Shown here: piece after piece, positions 1-8,716 of the stretch | Numbering within the stretch: position 1 is the stretch's first letter | How the letters are laid out: each line of letters starts with the position of its first letter | Assembly (NCBI GenBank): GCA_965249005.1 | Contig: CBDFLD010000019.1 | Coordinates: 248,001-312,000 of the forward strand | Length of the DNA stretch: 64,000 nt | Direction of reading: 5' to 3' | DNA from: CBDFLD01 sp965249005 | GTDB taxonomy: Bacteria; Acidobacteriota; UBA6911 | Notes under the pieces: model-generated | Seen by the model: only the letters and a program-made list of their open reading frames with translations | Database searches by the model: none | What the model was told of the DNA's origin: nothing | Position numbers and translations under genes: made by a program

Positions 1-2699
1 GCTGCATCACTCTCTCTGGATGGGGGCGTCGTAGTGATCAAGAAATCGGAGCGGTCGTTCGTGCGGCTTCTCAAACCAACGATGGCAATCTCTGTCGAGT
101 CGGAAGTCACTCTCAGTATTCCGGAGTACGGCGGGCTGAGCGATGTCAAGATCTCGTCGACAAACTTGGCGATTTGACCCGAAGCCGGCACAGGAAGCGA
201 GCCCTGCTGTCCAATGGGCGTTCCGTTGAGATCGGTCAGTTCAAATGTGGCTGTCGTTGGCATGGACCCGGTGTTTGTGATCGCGACCCCGCTTCGCACC
301 GAGCCAACATCCCCTGGGGTACCGGTCACCTCGACGTACACCCGGAAGGCAGAACCAGATGTCTGAGCCGGCACGCCGGCCTCCGACACGGTCACAGCGC
401 CACTTGTGAACGAAAAGACGGTCAGGCCGGACGGGCTCGAGCTGCCCGCGTCACGAACAACCCGCACCGAACCCGACTGCGTCGCTCCATCGGGGTTGGA
501 GGTTTGAAATCGCTGGGCGCTTCGCGGCGGGATGGAATAGCTGAACTCAGAGCCGACCTGCCCGTCAGTGAGGGTCAGACTCACCGGCGCCCCGGCGGTA
601 GTATCGTCTCCGGGCCCCAGAAACCGGACAGTCCCTGTGATCGTCGTCTCTGTTGGATTGACCAGAATCACCTCTGTAGTCCACCCACCACCGTTGGCGA
701 AGTGCGGGAAGTAGGTCGTATCCTCCATGGCTGCTTCCGCCTCCGCAGCCATTTCTAATGGCGAGACCGGCAGAGTCGTGATCAGAAACTCGTTTCGTTG
801 GTTCGTGAGACCCTTCAGCGCGATCACGGCTACCGGCACCGACGAGGTGAAGGTGAAGGTTCCCAGCACCGGCGATCCGCTGTTGAACGGATCCTGATCA
901 AGAAACTTTGCGGTCTGTTGGTTTGCTCCAAGATTGAAGTTGCCGTGGCCGAAATCGGTCCCTGCCGTGTCGGTGAAGTAAAACGAGATCGCGGCGTCCT
1001 GCCCGTTCGGGTTCGCCATGGCCAGTCCGGTGCTTACTGCCGCGCCGACCTCGGCGAAAATTCGTCCGGAAATGACCAGCAGCGAAGCGGGAACACCGGC
1101 TTCAGCCACGAGTACTCCCTCTTGTGTGAAACCGAAGATCGCCACTCCGGAAGGCGTGGTCGCGCCGGTGTCGGGACGTACCCGGGCGTAGCCCACAATT
1201 GTATTGGCCGAGGCGCCCTGGCTCGACAGGGAGGTCCCACCCAGATCGGTCACGGAATACGAAGTCGCGGCGCTTACCTTAAACGCGATGGATCCCTCGA
1301 GGGACGGAAGCGGGAAAGAAATGCCACCCGGCTCCTGGCTCGCGTAGACCGACTGCACCGTTTCGCCGGAACCCGTGTCGTAGAAGGTGACCCGAGATTG
1401 GGCTGGCGCGCTGACCCTGATGGTCTGGCCGTCCAGCGACCGGACAGGCCACTCGGGTGCCGCGGACTCGATATCGCGCACCCACCCCAAGACCATGTCA
1501 TCGTTTCCGATGGCGGCACCCGTGATGTCGTCGCTGAGCACCACATCGATGGGCGAAAAGCCGGAAAAATCCACACCCTGAAGAAAGCGGGCCACGGCAG
1601 CGGAAGCGTCTTGGTAGCTGGTGCGCAGATCCAGGGGATCGCCGTCCAGCGTCTGGTGGTACTGATCGTAGCCATCTTCAAACCAGAGCATGCGGCCATT
1701 CATCGCGCCGGAGACCGCCGAGGCCCAGATCGCATGGTTGATACCGACCGGCGCTTGCGACGACATCGTGAGTGTTTCCTTGGGGTCACGGAGTGGATCC
1801 ACGGGAGCTCGCGAATCCAGTCCGCACTCGCCGATGAAGACAGGCTTGCCGTATTGTGTGAGTCGCTGCCGTACGGTCGTCAGGATCAAGGCATCCAGGT
1901 TGCCGCTCCAAGGCGGGTTTTCGGCGTAGGGATGGATCTGGATGAAGTCCATCGCGTTGCTCTGTGACAGCACCGGCCAGTCGTTGATGCCCGCCAGAGA
2001 AGCCGTGACCGGCCTGTTGCGGGTGTCGGCGCCACGGATCACCGCGGCGGCACTTTCCACGAATCCGACCGCTGCGGCTTCCGACGCCCCCGTGATCAGG
2101 TTGAGTTCGGAAAAGACCTCCCAGCCGAGGATGTTCGGGCGCCCCTCCCAGCGAACCACCAGTACTTGCAACCATTGCAGCCAAAGCTGCCGAGCTTCGG
2201 TATCTTGTAGAAGCTCCACCGAATTTGCTGCCGGTCCTCCATTTGCGACGTTGTAGGGATTGTTGCTCCAGGACTGAGCGCCGGTGTTGCTCTCGTTCCA
2301 GTCCGCCCACACTTCAAAGACAGGAAGAACCTGCAAGCCGTTCTGCTCCGCCGTGGTGAGAACGGTGTCCCAGAAGGCAGCCCAGTCCTCGTCCACTTCG
2401 CCGGGCGTGGTGTCGCGGGCCGGAACTCTGCCGTTGGTGAGGTGAATCCGGACAATTCGCTCGTTCCGGCCGGCCCAGCCTAGAAGAGTGTCAAACTGTG
2501 CGAGCATCCAGCCCGAGGGATTCGTGCCGAGCAGCAAAGAGGGAGTGCCGTCGAGACGGAAGAAAAACTCTCCAGGCGCGAGCGTGATGTCGGGTACGGT
2601 CGTCTGCGGAAATACGCTGCCGCCGGCCAAGAGCGCACAGACAGCCACGACGATTGTACGCGTCCAGCAGGACTTTCCAGCTACACCTGGGTGGGTCAT
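1..2699 (-). CDS. GH-A clan glycoside hydrolase-like exported protein with tandem C-terminal modules (3' end outside window)
   Basis: The frame stays open from the ATG at 2699 to the window edge, about 899 codons without a stop. Residues 1-33 form a signal peptide. Residues about 40-370 look like a (beta/alpha)8 glycosidase of the GH5/GH-A type: a Glu in SELN (E199) fits the acid/base after strand 4, and a Glu in FIGECGLDS (E291) fits the strand-7 nucleophile, with an aromatic ADWN segment near 133. From about residue 430 there are two copies of an Ig-like module. Each carries a SG(L/V)(T/A)(V/I)F(S/G)FT-type strand, an EAGVPA motif, and ends in a conserved R(T/N)(N/Q)(D/R)R..FLITT segment; the second starts with YFPHFANGGGW. 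I associate such modules with Acidobacteriota secreted proteins. Substrate is unknown. The fold assignment is inferred from motif spacing only. Confidence 0.72.
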   Translation of the reverse strand, partial: MTHPGVAGKSCWTRTIVVAVCALLAGGSVFPQTTVPDITLAPGEFFFRLDGTPSLLLGTNPSGWMLAQFDTLLGWAGRNERIVRIHLTNGRVPARDTTPGEVDEDWAAFWDTVLTTAEQNGLQVLPVFEVWADWNESNTGAQSWSNNPYNVANGGPAANSVELLQDTEARQLWLQWLQVLVVRWEGRPNILGWEVFSELNLITGASEAAAVGFVESAAAVIRGADTRNRPVTASLAGINDWPVLSQSNAMDFIQIHPYAENPPWSGNLDALILTTVRQRLTQYGKPVFIGECGLDSRAPVDPLRDPKETLTMSSQAPVGINHAIWASAVSGAMNGRMLWFEDGYDQYHQTLDGDPLDLRTSYQDASAAVARFLQGVDFSGFSPIDVVLSDDITGAAIGNDDMVLGWVRDIESAAPEWPVRSLDGQTIRVSAPAQSRVTFYDTGSGETVQSVYASQEPGGISFPLPSLEGSIAFKVSAATSYSVTDLGGTSLSSQGASANTIVGYARVRPDTGATTPSGVAIFGFTQEGVLVAEAGVPASLLVISGRIFAEVGAAVSTGLAMANPNGQDAAISFYFTDTAGTDFGHGNFNLGANQQTAKFLDQDPFNSGSPVLGTFTFTSSVPVAVIALKGLTNQRNEFLITTLPVSPLEMAAEAEAAMEDTTYFPHFANGGGWTTEVILVNPTETTITGTVRFLGPGDDTTAGAPVSLTLTDGQVGSEFSYSIPPRSAQRFQTSNPDGATQSGSVRVVRDAGSSSPSGLTVFSFTSGAVTVSEAGVPAQTSGSAFRVYVEVTGTPGDVGSVRSGVAITNTGSMPTTATFELTDLNGTPIGQQGSLPVPASGQIAKFVDEILTSLSPPYSGILRVTSDSTEIAIVGLRSRTNDRSDFLITTTPPSRESDA

Positions 2700-2713
2700 G
2701 ATACGCGGTTGGA

Positions 2714-3292
2714 TTACAATTCTGGGAGCGGGCCCTCGAGGCGTCCCAGGATCCAGTCGAAGATGACGGCGTTATAATCTTCACCTCCGTGGTCCCGGTC
2801 CCCGCCGGTCTCGGCTGCTGCGAACTTTGTCGGGCTATGCAGATTGCAGGGCCAGCGCGAATTCTTCGGATCATCCACGCACACCCGATGCACGCGCGAG
2901 GCGCCTCCGGGATTGTGCTGCTCGAGTGCGTCATCGAAGGGTCCATGCTGCAGATTACAGCCCGTATCCGTGACGGAGTTGCCCTCGCTGTCGGTAACGG
3001 TGAGCTTACCTACCTCGGTGCAGTCGCAGACACGGTCGCGCCGGGACCAGAAATCATAAATCGGCGTGCCCACGGTGCCGGCCGCCATGGCTGCGTGCCC
3101 CATGTTCCCCTTCCGCCAGTAGAAGCCAATCCGCTCATGGTAAAGGGTAACGTTTGCCCGGTCGTGATTCAGACAGCCGTTCTCGGCCAGGTCGAGCATG
3201 TAGGGGCTTACCACCGAGCTGTCCAGGATGGCACCGCTGATAAACACGGCGCTCAGGGTTGCCAGCTGCAGGTAGCGAACAGGACAGGTCAT
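2714..3292 (-). CDS. small secreted protein of unknown function
   Basis: This 192-residue protein is not recognised. The ATG at 3292 is preferred over upstream starts because GGGGA lies just before it and the first 20-odd residues form a hydrophobic export signal. The mature part is rich in Cys, His and Asp: NGCLNHDRANVT, a YHERIGFYWRKGN segment, and a VCDCTEVG cysteine pair. These could allow disulfides or metal binding. It ends 15 bases before the start of the GH-A-like gene on the same strand, so the two are probably co-transcribed. Function and family are open; that it is a real gene rests on the signal peptide, ribosome-binding site and spacing. Confidence 0.55.
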   Translation of the reverse strand: MTCPVRYLQLATLSAVFISGAILDSSVVSPYMLDLAENGCLNHDRANVTLYHERIGFYWRKGNMGHAAMAAGTVGTPIYDFWSRRDRVCDCTEVGKLTVTDSEGNSVTDTGCNLQHGPFDDALEQHNPGGASRVHRVCVDDPKNSRWPCNLHSPTKFAAAETGGDRDHGGEDYNAVIFDWILGRLEGPLPEL

Positions 3293-3577
3293 TCCAGATT
3301 CCCCTTTCCAAGGGACGAAAAAGTCGGCGGACGAAGCAACAGACCGCATCTCCTGAAACGAATGGGGCATTTTATCACGGTCGTTGGGATTGTACGACGC
3401 GCATGGGCGGTGCTTGGCCGCTCGGAGTGATTTTTCCAAGATCAAATTCTGCCTTTGCCTGCTGCGAACCCTCCACTTTTCTCTGTAGCCGCTGCTGCTT
3501 GATCCGGTCTATGATGGCGATCACGGGGTTGAACCGCACCAACATGGTGGAGGTGCGTGGCAGCCCGCGAATCAAAC

Positions 3578-4630
3578 ATGCCGAAGATTCAGCGGACAGA
3601 GCTGCAACGATTCACTCGAGAGATTCTTGTTGCCAAAGACGTGGCCGATGACGTGGCTCATCAGGTTGCCGAGTCTCTGGTGCTGGGCAATCTCCGAGGC
3701 CACGATTCCCATGGTGTGATCCGGATCATCCAATACGTCGACTGGATGGATCGTGGCTGGGTCAATCCAAAGGGTCGCATCCAGGTGGTGAAAGACTCCG
3801 GGTCCATCCTGATTGTCGATGGAGAGTACCAGTTCGGCCAGGTCATCGGCCGCCAGGCGACCTCAATGGCGATCGACAAGGCCAAGCAGGAAGGCGTTTG
3901 TGTGCTGACGATCCGCCATTGCTCTCACCTCGGGCGAATCGGTGAGTTTATGGAGATGGCAGCCGCGGCCGGTGTCGTCAGCCTATCGTTAACCAACACG
4001 CATGGCGGCGGTGTCCTGGCGGCCCCTTACGGCGGACGCGAACCGCGTCTGTCGGCAAACCCGATCGCGGGCGGCGCGCCGGTCCGTGGTGGCGATGCAA
4101 TCGTCATGGACATGGCGACCTGCGTGATTGCCGAGGGTAAAGTCAAGGTTGCCCAGATCCAGGGTGAGAAATTGCCTCCCAACTGCGTCGTGGATGGTCA
4201 GGGAAATCCAACGACGGATCCTGACGCCTATTACGCGGATCCGCCTGGCGCGATTCTTCCTTTGGCGGGGCACAAGGGATATGCTTTATCGGTATTTGCT
4301 GATATCCTGGCCGGTGCCGTGGGTGGCGGGAGCTGCAGTCACACGAATCGGGAGCAGATTGCGAATGGTTGGTTCGCGGTCTTTATCGATCCCGCCGCAT
4401 TCAGCGGTGATGAGTTTTACGATGACCAGACATCTGCGCTCGTCCAGTGGATCAAATCGAGCAAGACAATGAAAGGGTTCGACGAGGTGCTGGTTCCCGG
4501 CGAGCCGGAAAGCAGGGCGACACTGGAGCGAAGCGCACAGGGAATCCCAATCGACGACCAAACACTCATTGAGCTCGACAGAGTTGCCGGGAGGCTATCT
4601 GTTACACCCATGCGGCAACACAAAGAGTAA
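3578..4630 (+). CDS. Ldh_2 family malate/L-lactate/ureidoglycolate-type dehydrogenase
   Basis: A 350-residue NAD(P)-dependent 2-hydroxyacid oxidoreductase of the Ldh_2 (YlbC/ComC) family, not related to Rossmann-fold lactate dehydrogenases. Family signatures are visible in order: the N-terminal helix with RGHDSHGVIR (about residue 45), HCSHLGRIG (about 110), the THGGG loop, a nucleotide-binding RLSANPIAGG segment, and the C-terminal GHKGYALSVFADILAGAVGGG. The full family length is present. The ATG at 3578 matches the usual N-terminus; a GTG at 3557 with GGAGG close before it is an alternative. It lies six bases before an HpcH/HpaI aldolase gene, suggesting a two-gene operon that oxidises a 2-hydroxyacid and cleaves or forms a 2-oxoacid. 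Cytoplasmic. Confidence 0.88.
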   Translation: MPKIQRTELQRFTREILVAKDVADDVAHQVAESLVLGNLRGHDSHGVIRIIQYVDWMDRGWVNPKGRIQVVKDSGSILIVDGEYQFGQVIGRQATSMAIDKAKQEGVCVLTIRHCSHLGRIGEFMEMAAAAGVVSLSLTNTHGGGVLAAPYGGREPRLSANPIAGGAPVRGGDAIVMDMATCVIAEGKVKVAQIQGEKLPPNCVVDGQGNPTTDPDAYYADPPGAILPLAGHKGYALSVFADILAGAVGGGSCSHTNREQIANGWFAVFIDPAAFSGDEFYDDQTSALVQWIKSSKTMKGFDEVLVPGEPESRATLERSAQGIPIDDQTLIELDRVAGRLSVTPMRQHKE

Positions 4631-4636
4631 CTGCAC

Positions 4637-5398
4637 GTGAAATCAACCGCACTCCATCGCTTCCGCCATAAACTCGCTGCGGATGAACCCCTCTATGGAT
4701 TATGGATAACCCTCGAGTCTGCTAGCGTGACCGAGATGGCGGTCGAATCGCGGCTCGACTGGGTTGTGATCGACGCCGAGCACGGTCATCTCGACTGGAA
4801 TGACATCCTGCAACACATTCGAGCGGCGGTTCGTAGTGAAACCGTCGCGCTGGTCCGCGTCTCGGAAATCAGCAGCGGCATGATCAAACGTGCGCTGGAC
4901 ATTGGTGCTGACGGCGTGGTCGTGCCGTGGGTCGAATCCAAAGAGCAACTTGAAAAGGCCGTCCAATATGCGCGTTATCCTCCCGACGGCCTGCGAGGGA
5001 TTGGTACGGAGCGCGCAACCGGATGGGGTTTAAAAACGGCAGCGCACGTGGCCGAGGCGAATGAGAATGTCTTGGTCGTGCCGATCATTGAGTCTGTCCG
5101 CGGCGGGCAAGCAATTCGCGAGCTGGTTACAGTGGATGGAGTGGATGTGTTCTACTTCGGTCCGGCCGATTATTCTTCATCGGCTGGTTACGCCGGTCAG
5201 TGGGAAGGACCGGGTGTCGCGGAGCAGATTCTGGCAGCCAAAGATGCGATACGCCAAGCAGGCAAAAACTGCGGCGTTGTTGCCACCGGACCCGAAAATC
5301 TGAGGCAACGCGTGGACCAGGGCTTTCGCATGATCGGTTTCGGAATGGACAGCGGACTCATTCTCAACGGATTGCGCGGTTGGCTCGAGGAGATCTGA
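4637..5398 (+). CDS. HpcH/HpaI family aldolase
   Basis: A 253-residue class II (metal-dependent) aldolase of the HpcH/HpaI/RhmA type, which reversibly cleaves 2-keto-3-deoxy or 4-hydroxy-2-oxo acids to pyruvate and an aldehyde. Seen directly: DWVVIDAEHGHLDW with the catalytic His, the LVRVSE strand carrying the conserved Arg, GADGVVVPWVES, a PIIES strand with the metal-ligand Glu, and FYFGPADYSSSAG with the metal-ligand Asp. It starts with GTG six bases after the preceding Ldh_2 gene and is full length. RhmA-like or 4-hydroxy-2-oxoheptanedioate aldolase activity cannot be told apart from sequence alone. Confidence 0.9.
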   Translation: MKSTALHRFRHKLAADEPLYGLWITLESASVTEMAVESRLDWVVIDAEHGHLDWNDILQHIRAAVRSETVALVRVSEISSGMIKRALDIGADGVVVPWVESKEQLEKAVQYARYPPDGLRGIGTERATGWGLKTAAHVAEANENVLVVPIIESVRGGQAIRELVTVDGVDVFYFGPADYSSSAGYAGQWEGPGVAEQILAAKDAIRQAGKNCGVVATGPENLRQRVDQGFRMIGFGMDSGLILNGLRGWLEEI

Positions 5399-5433
5399 GG
5401 TCGCATCGGGTAGGCCTGCGATAGAGTCAGGCG

Positions 5434-6726
5434 CTACTCGGTTTCAGGTGGCTCCAGCTTCCAGGAAACCGTGCCCGGTGGGTGCTGATACCAGCCTGGA
5501 TCGTCGTAGCTCTCGATGCCCTCACGCACCTTGATGACGGTAAACATCCCGCCCATCTCGATTGGCCCGAACGGTCCCTGCCCGGTCATCATCGGCAGGG
5601 TATTGGCTACCCCCGGCATATGCTCGGCGTGTGTGGCATGTTCGGCCATTCCGGTCGACCCCTTCGCCATGTATCCCGATACCAGTTTCCCGATCTTGCG
5701 CGAAACCTCCCGTTGATCGACACCGATCAAATTGGGAACATCGTGCTCCATCGCGTTCATGGCATGGTGGGTCTTGTGGCAATGGAAGGCCCAGTCGCCG
5801 GCCAAATCCGCGATGAACTCCACGGCCCGGGTGCTCCCGGGATGCACGTTCACGGTTGTCTCCGGCCAGTAAGCGGAAGGCGGCAGCTGGCCCCCGTCGG
5901 TTTCCACCACCCAGTATCGATGACCGTGAATGTGAATAGGGTGGCTGTCCATGCTCAGGTTCGCGATTCGAAGACGCACCCGATCGCCCTGCTTGACGAC
6001 CAGGTGCTCGGTCCCGGGAAACGACCGGCTGTTGAAGGTGAAGGTATTGAAGTCGGTCATGATATTGGGATTGGGAGTTGCGGTTCCAGGCTCCACGTGC
6101 CATTCCATCAGAAAGATGCAAAAGTCACGGTCGATCCGCTCGCTTCGCGGTGCCCTGGGGTGAATGATGAAAAAGCCCATCATTCCCATCGCCATCTGGA
6201 CCATCTCGTCCGCGTGTGGGTGATACATGTGGGTCCCGTGCTGCCGGAGTGTGAATTCGTATACATAAGTTTCCCCGGGGCCGATCTGTTTCTGGTTGAG
6301 GCCCCCCACACCGTCCATTCCGTTGGGCAAAAAGATGCCGTGCCAGTGGATCGTGGTGTGCTCCGGCAGGTGGTTGGTGACCAGGATGCGGATGCGATCC
6401 CCCTCCACGGCTTCGATCGTCGGTCCGGGCGAGGTTCCGTTATAGCCCCAGCAGTTGACAATCATCCCCGGTGCGAACTCTCTCTTTACCAGCTCGGCCG
6501 TCAGATGAAACTCCTTCACTCCATCCTTCATCACCCAGGGCAGGGTACTGCCGTTGGGTGTAACTACCGGGTTGAAGTGACTGTCCGCGGCAGCCTCGTC
6601 AACGCTCTTGCGTTCCGGAGCGCCCGGCTTGGTCGCGCCGAAAATAGAACCGATGCGGTTCAGAAGAGAGGCTCCGCCCATCGCTAGAGCGGTCCGCCCA
6701 AGGTATTTTCTGCGGGTAATTTTCAT
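5434..6726 (-). CDS. multicopper oxidase, Tat-exported
   Basis: A 430-residue periplasmic multicopper oxidase. All four copper-binding clusters are present and canonical: HWHG at 127-130, HPH at 169-171, HPIHIHG at 262-268 and HCHKTHHAMNAM at 315-326, with Cys316 and Met326 as type 1 copper ligands. The N-terminus has a twin-Arg motif (TRRKYLG) and a hydrophobic stretch, consistent with Tat export of a folded metalloenzyme. Its ATG overlaps the stop of the TolC-like gene by four bases (ATGA), so translation is coupled. The C-terminal tail beyond residue 340 is Met/His-rich (TGMAEHATHAEHMPG), which could bind extra copper. The likely role is oxidation of Cu(I) or a phenolic substrate in copper detoxification. 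Confidence 0.92.
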   Translation of the reverse strand: MKITRRKYLGRTALAMGGASLLNRIGSIFGATKPGAPERKSVDEAAADSHFNPVVTPNGSTLPWVMKDGVKEFHLTAELVKREFAPGMIVNCWGYNGTSPGPTIEAVEGDRIRILVTNHLPEHTTIHWHGIFLPNGMDGVGGLNQKQIGPGETYVYEFTLRQHGTHMYHPHADEMVQMAMGMMGFFIIHPRAPRSERIDRDFCIFLMEWHVEPGTATPNPNIMTDFNTFTFNSRSFPGTEHLVVKQGDRVRLRIANLSMDSHPIHIHGHRYWVVETDGGQLPPSAYWPETTVNVHPGSTRAVEFIADLAGDWAFHCHKTHHAMNAMEHDVPNLIGVDQREVSRKIGKLVSGYMAKGSTGMAEHATHAEHMPGVANTLPMMTGQGPFGPIEMGGMFTVIKVREGIESYDDPGWYQHPPGTVSWKLEPPETE

Positions 6727-8156
6727 TTCTCATTCCCTTCAACCGAATCTTCTTTCACTACGGCCGTGTTCTTGTCCGGGTTTTGAGAAGTTTCGGCGCC
6801 GGGCAGCCGTCCTCCCAGTGCGCGCTCGAGCTGGGTCCGGGCCAGCCAGTAGTCTCTCCAGGCCAGAATATAGGCGCGTTCCGCCTCGACTTCGTTCTGC
6901 TTGGCCAGCAGCAGGTCGTAGGTTCCTTTGAGCATCATGTTGTAATGGCGCTGAGTCTGGTCCAGGATGGCGACGCGTTGCGGCAAAAGCTTGTGCTTGT
7001 AGAACTCGGTCATATCGCGCGTCGCAATCAACAAGTCCCTCGCCTCTCGCACCCGCGACCGCACTTCGACTGCCAGCGCCTCCAGGTGCCTCTGTTGGTG
7101 AAACATCTGAGCCTGCAGCCGGGCCACGGACGCCTGCCCCTGATCAAAAATGGGCAAGCCCAGGCTCACGGTAGGACCTGTGACCCACTCGCCATCCGTC
7201 TCGCGCTCGCTGCTGACGCCGATGTGAACCCCCAGGGGGAAAAAGCGGGTGCCGCGCTTGAGCGCCAGCGCGCGGCCGAAGATATTGACTCCCCAGCGCG
7301 CCGCTTCGATGTCCAGTCGCTGGCTGATAGCCAGGGATTCCAGTCTCTCCAACGTTATCTCTTGCTCGGGGATTGCGGGAAGTTGCGGCCCAATCCGCCA
7401 GCTTGTGTCCTTGCCCCACAACCCGAGCAGCCGATTCAGTCGTTCACGATCCAGTCGGACCTGAAGCTTCGCCTGTGCTAGGTCGACCTTCGACTGCTGG
7501 TAGGTGGCGCGGTGATTGGCCCGGGCCAGGTCGTTCATGGTCCCGGCCTCATATTGCCTTTCGGCCAGCTCGGCGGCTGCTTCGTTGATCTGCAGAATCA
7601 GGCCGAGCCTGTCGGCCAACTGCTGGCCGGCCTGCAAGGTATAGTAGGCTGACTTTACCTCCGCAATCAGATCGAGGACTTCCGTCGCGACCATCAGCTT
7701 GGAATGCTCCAGTTCCGCCACGGCAATCTTCTTGCGTGGCGACAGCAACAGGAAATCCAGAAAGTCCTGGGCCAGACCAAATTCCAGGTTGGAAAGCGAT
7801 GGTGCCTCCGAGGAAAATCGGATCGAAAGACCGAACTCAGGATTGCTGAGCAGGCCGGCCTGCACCAGATCCGCTTGCGCAACCGCGATATCTTCGAAGC
7901 TGGCCTGGAGTTTGCGATTTTTGAACAGCGCCACCTGGGCGGCGGTCTCAGCCGTCAGTGTCTGCCCCAGCAGTTTACTCGCGCGAAGTTCCAGTTGCTC
8001 CGTCTCGGCCGCGTCCCGCGCCCACTCAATGGATCTGTCGGTCCGGCTTGCGACAATTCCTGAAACATCTTGGAATGCCGGTCTGGGGTTGACCCTGGCG
8101 CAGCCGGCGGTGAGCATGAGCAAACACAGGCTGGCGATGGCCGAATGGTCCTTCAT
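6723..8156 (-). CDS. TolC-family outer-membrane efflux lipoprotein
   Basis: About 477 residues, starting at the ATG at 8156, which shares one base with the preceding TGA stop. The N-terminus MKDHSAIASLCLLMLTAGC is a lipoprotein signal with the lipobox Cys at residue 19. The rest has the two-repeat alpha-helical pattern of outer-membrane efflux proteins: amphipathic helices with NRKLQASFEDIAVAQADLVQAG in the first half, the gate-region motif SNPEFG, and the second repeat with GLPIFDQGQASVA. It is most like CusC/CzcC-type metal efflux channels. It sits between a metal-binding lipoprotein and a multicopper oxidase in a coupled operon. No matching periplasmic adaptor or RND pump is in the window, so the inner-membrane partner must be elsewhere or absent. 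Confidence 0.87.
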   Translation of the reverse strand: MKDHSAIASLCLLMLTAGCARVNPRPAFQDVSGIVASRTDRSIEWARDAAETEQLELRASKLLGQTLTAETAAQVALFKNRKLQASFEDIAVAQADLVQAGLLSNPEFGLSIRFSSEAPSLSNLEFGLAQDFLDFLLLSPRKKIAVAELEHSKLMVATEVLDLIAEVKSAYYTLQAGQQLADRLGLILQINEAAAELAERQYEAGTMNDLARANHRATYQQSKVDLAQAKLQVRLDRERLNRLLGLWGKDTSWRIGPQLPAIPEQEITLERLESLAISQRLDIEAARWGVNIFGRALALKRGTRFFPLGVHIGVSSERETDGEWVTGPTVSLGLPIFDQGQASVARLQAQMFHQQRHLEALAVEVRSRVREARDLLIATRDMTEFYKHKLLPQRVAILDQTQRHYNMMLKGTYDLLLAKQNEVEAERAYILAWRDYWLARTQLERALGGRLPGAETSQNPDKNTAVVKEDSVEGNEK

Positions 8157-8545
8157 CACTGTGGTTCTTTCCGCGGCGCTTCTTGCGCGGTGGCTGGCTT
8201 CGGAACGAGGGGCATCGAGCAAATACTGCAGCTTCCGGCCATACTCTGGTTGACTTCGGGATGCATGCTACAGGTGTAGGCGCCAGTCGTCTCTCCCGCA
8301 TCTTTTCCCTCACCATCGTGATCATGAGCGTGATGATGAGGCCCGACTCCGGAGCCCTCCTCCGCCGACGCTGACCGAACCGCTTCGCCGTCCGACATCA
8401 ACATGGGCGCGTGAGGCGCGGCTGCGGCCTCGGGGGCCTTGCTGCTCGAAGGATCCGAGGGAGAGAGAGACACCGGTTCCTTGGCTACGGAGCAAGCCAG
8501 CAATCCGGCAACCGTCGTGATCAACCCAAGTCTCAAGGTCCACAT
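8156..8545 (-). CDS. heavy-metal-binding-domain lipoprotein
   Basis: A 129-residue protein with a lipoprotein signal (LLACS, Cys about residue 18), a low-complexity Ala/Pro/Ser linker, a His/Asp-rich segment (HHHAHDHD) and a C-terminal YTCSMHPEV..PGSCSICSMPLVPK-like motif (here the Pro before Gly is Ala). The latter is the heavy-metal-binding domain found at the N-terminus of CusB-type adaptors and copper ATPases. Free-standing here, it probably captures copper at the membrane and passes it to the efflux channel or to the multicopper oxidase encoded downstream. It is the first gene of the three-gene operon; the promoter should lie in the 171-base gap shared with a divergent sulfatase gene. 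Confidence 0.85.
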   Translation of the reverse strand: MWTLRLGLITTVAGLLACSVAKEPVSLSPSDPSSSKAPEAAAAPHAPMLMSDGEAVRSASAEEGSGVGPHHHAHDHDGEGKDAGETTGAYTCSMHPEVNQSMAGSCSICSMPLVPKPATAQEAPRKEPQ

Positions 8546-8654
8546 TCCGGTTCCAGCCTTAGTGATGATTTCAGAAACGGCGCAAAAACTGGTTAGGTCT
8601 GCGAATAGATCGAGCGTAGCGAAGAATACAAAGACGAAGCTGAAAGCGCAACAT

Positions 8655-8677
8655 TGATTTCTCTGTGAAAGAAATCA
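8655..8677. promoter_or_regulatory. inverted repeat in the divergent copper-operon/sulfatase intergenic region
   Basis: TGATTTCT and AGAAATCA are a perfect 8-base inverted repeat with a 7-base spacer, between the divergent starts at 8545 and 8717. The position suits an operator for a dimeric regulator. It does not match a known CueR or CsoR box that I can recall, so the regulator is not named. It could also be a weak hairpin. Confidence 0.3.
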
Positions 8678-8716
8678 TGTGCATAGCGAGCAAGATTGAT
8701 GTAGACAGGATCCATC

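Noticed and set aside
174..1967. Two long plus-strand open frames (about 194 and 389 codons) at the left edge
   Set aside because: They are antisense to the continuous minus-strand glycosidase frame, which has a signal peptide, catalytic-type motifs and repeated modules; the plus-strand proteins are Arg/Gly-rich with no motif.
5482..6687. 401-codon plus-strand open frame
   Set aside because: Antisense shadow of the multicopper oxidase, whose copper motifs are intact.
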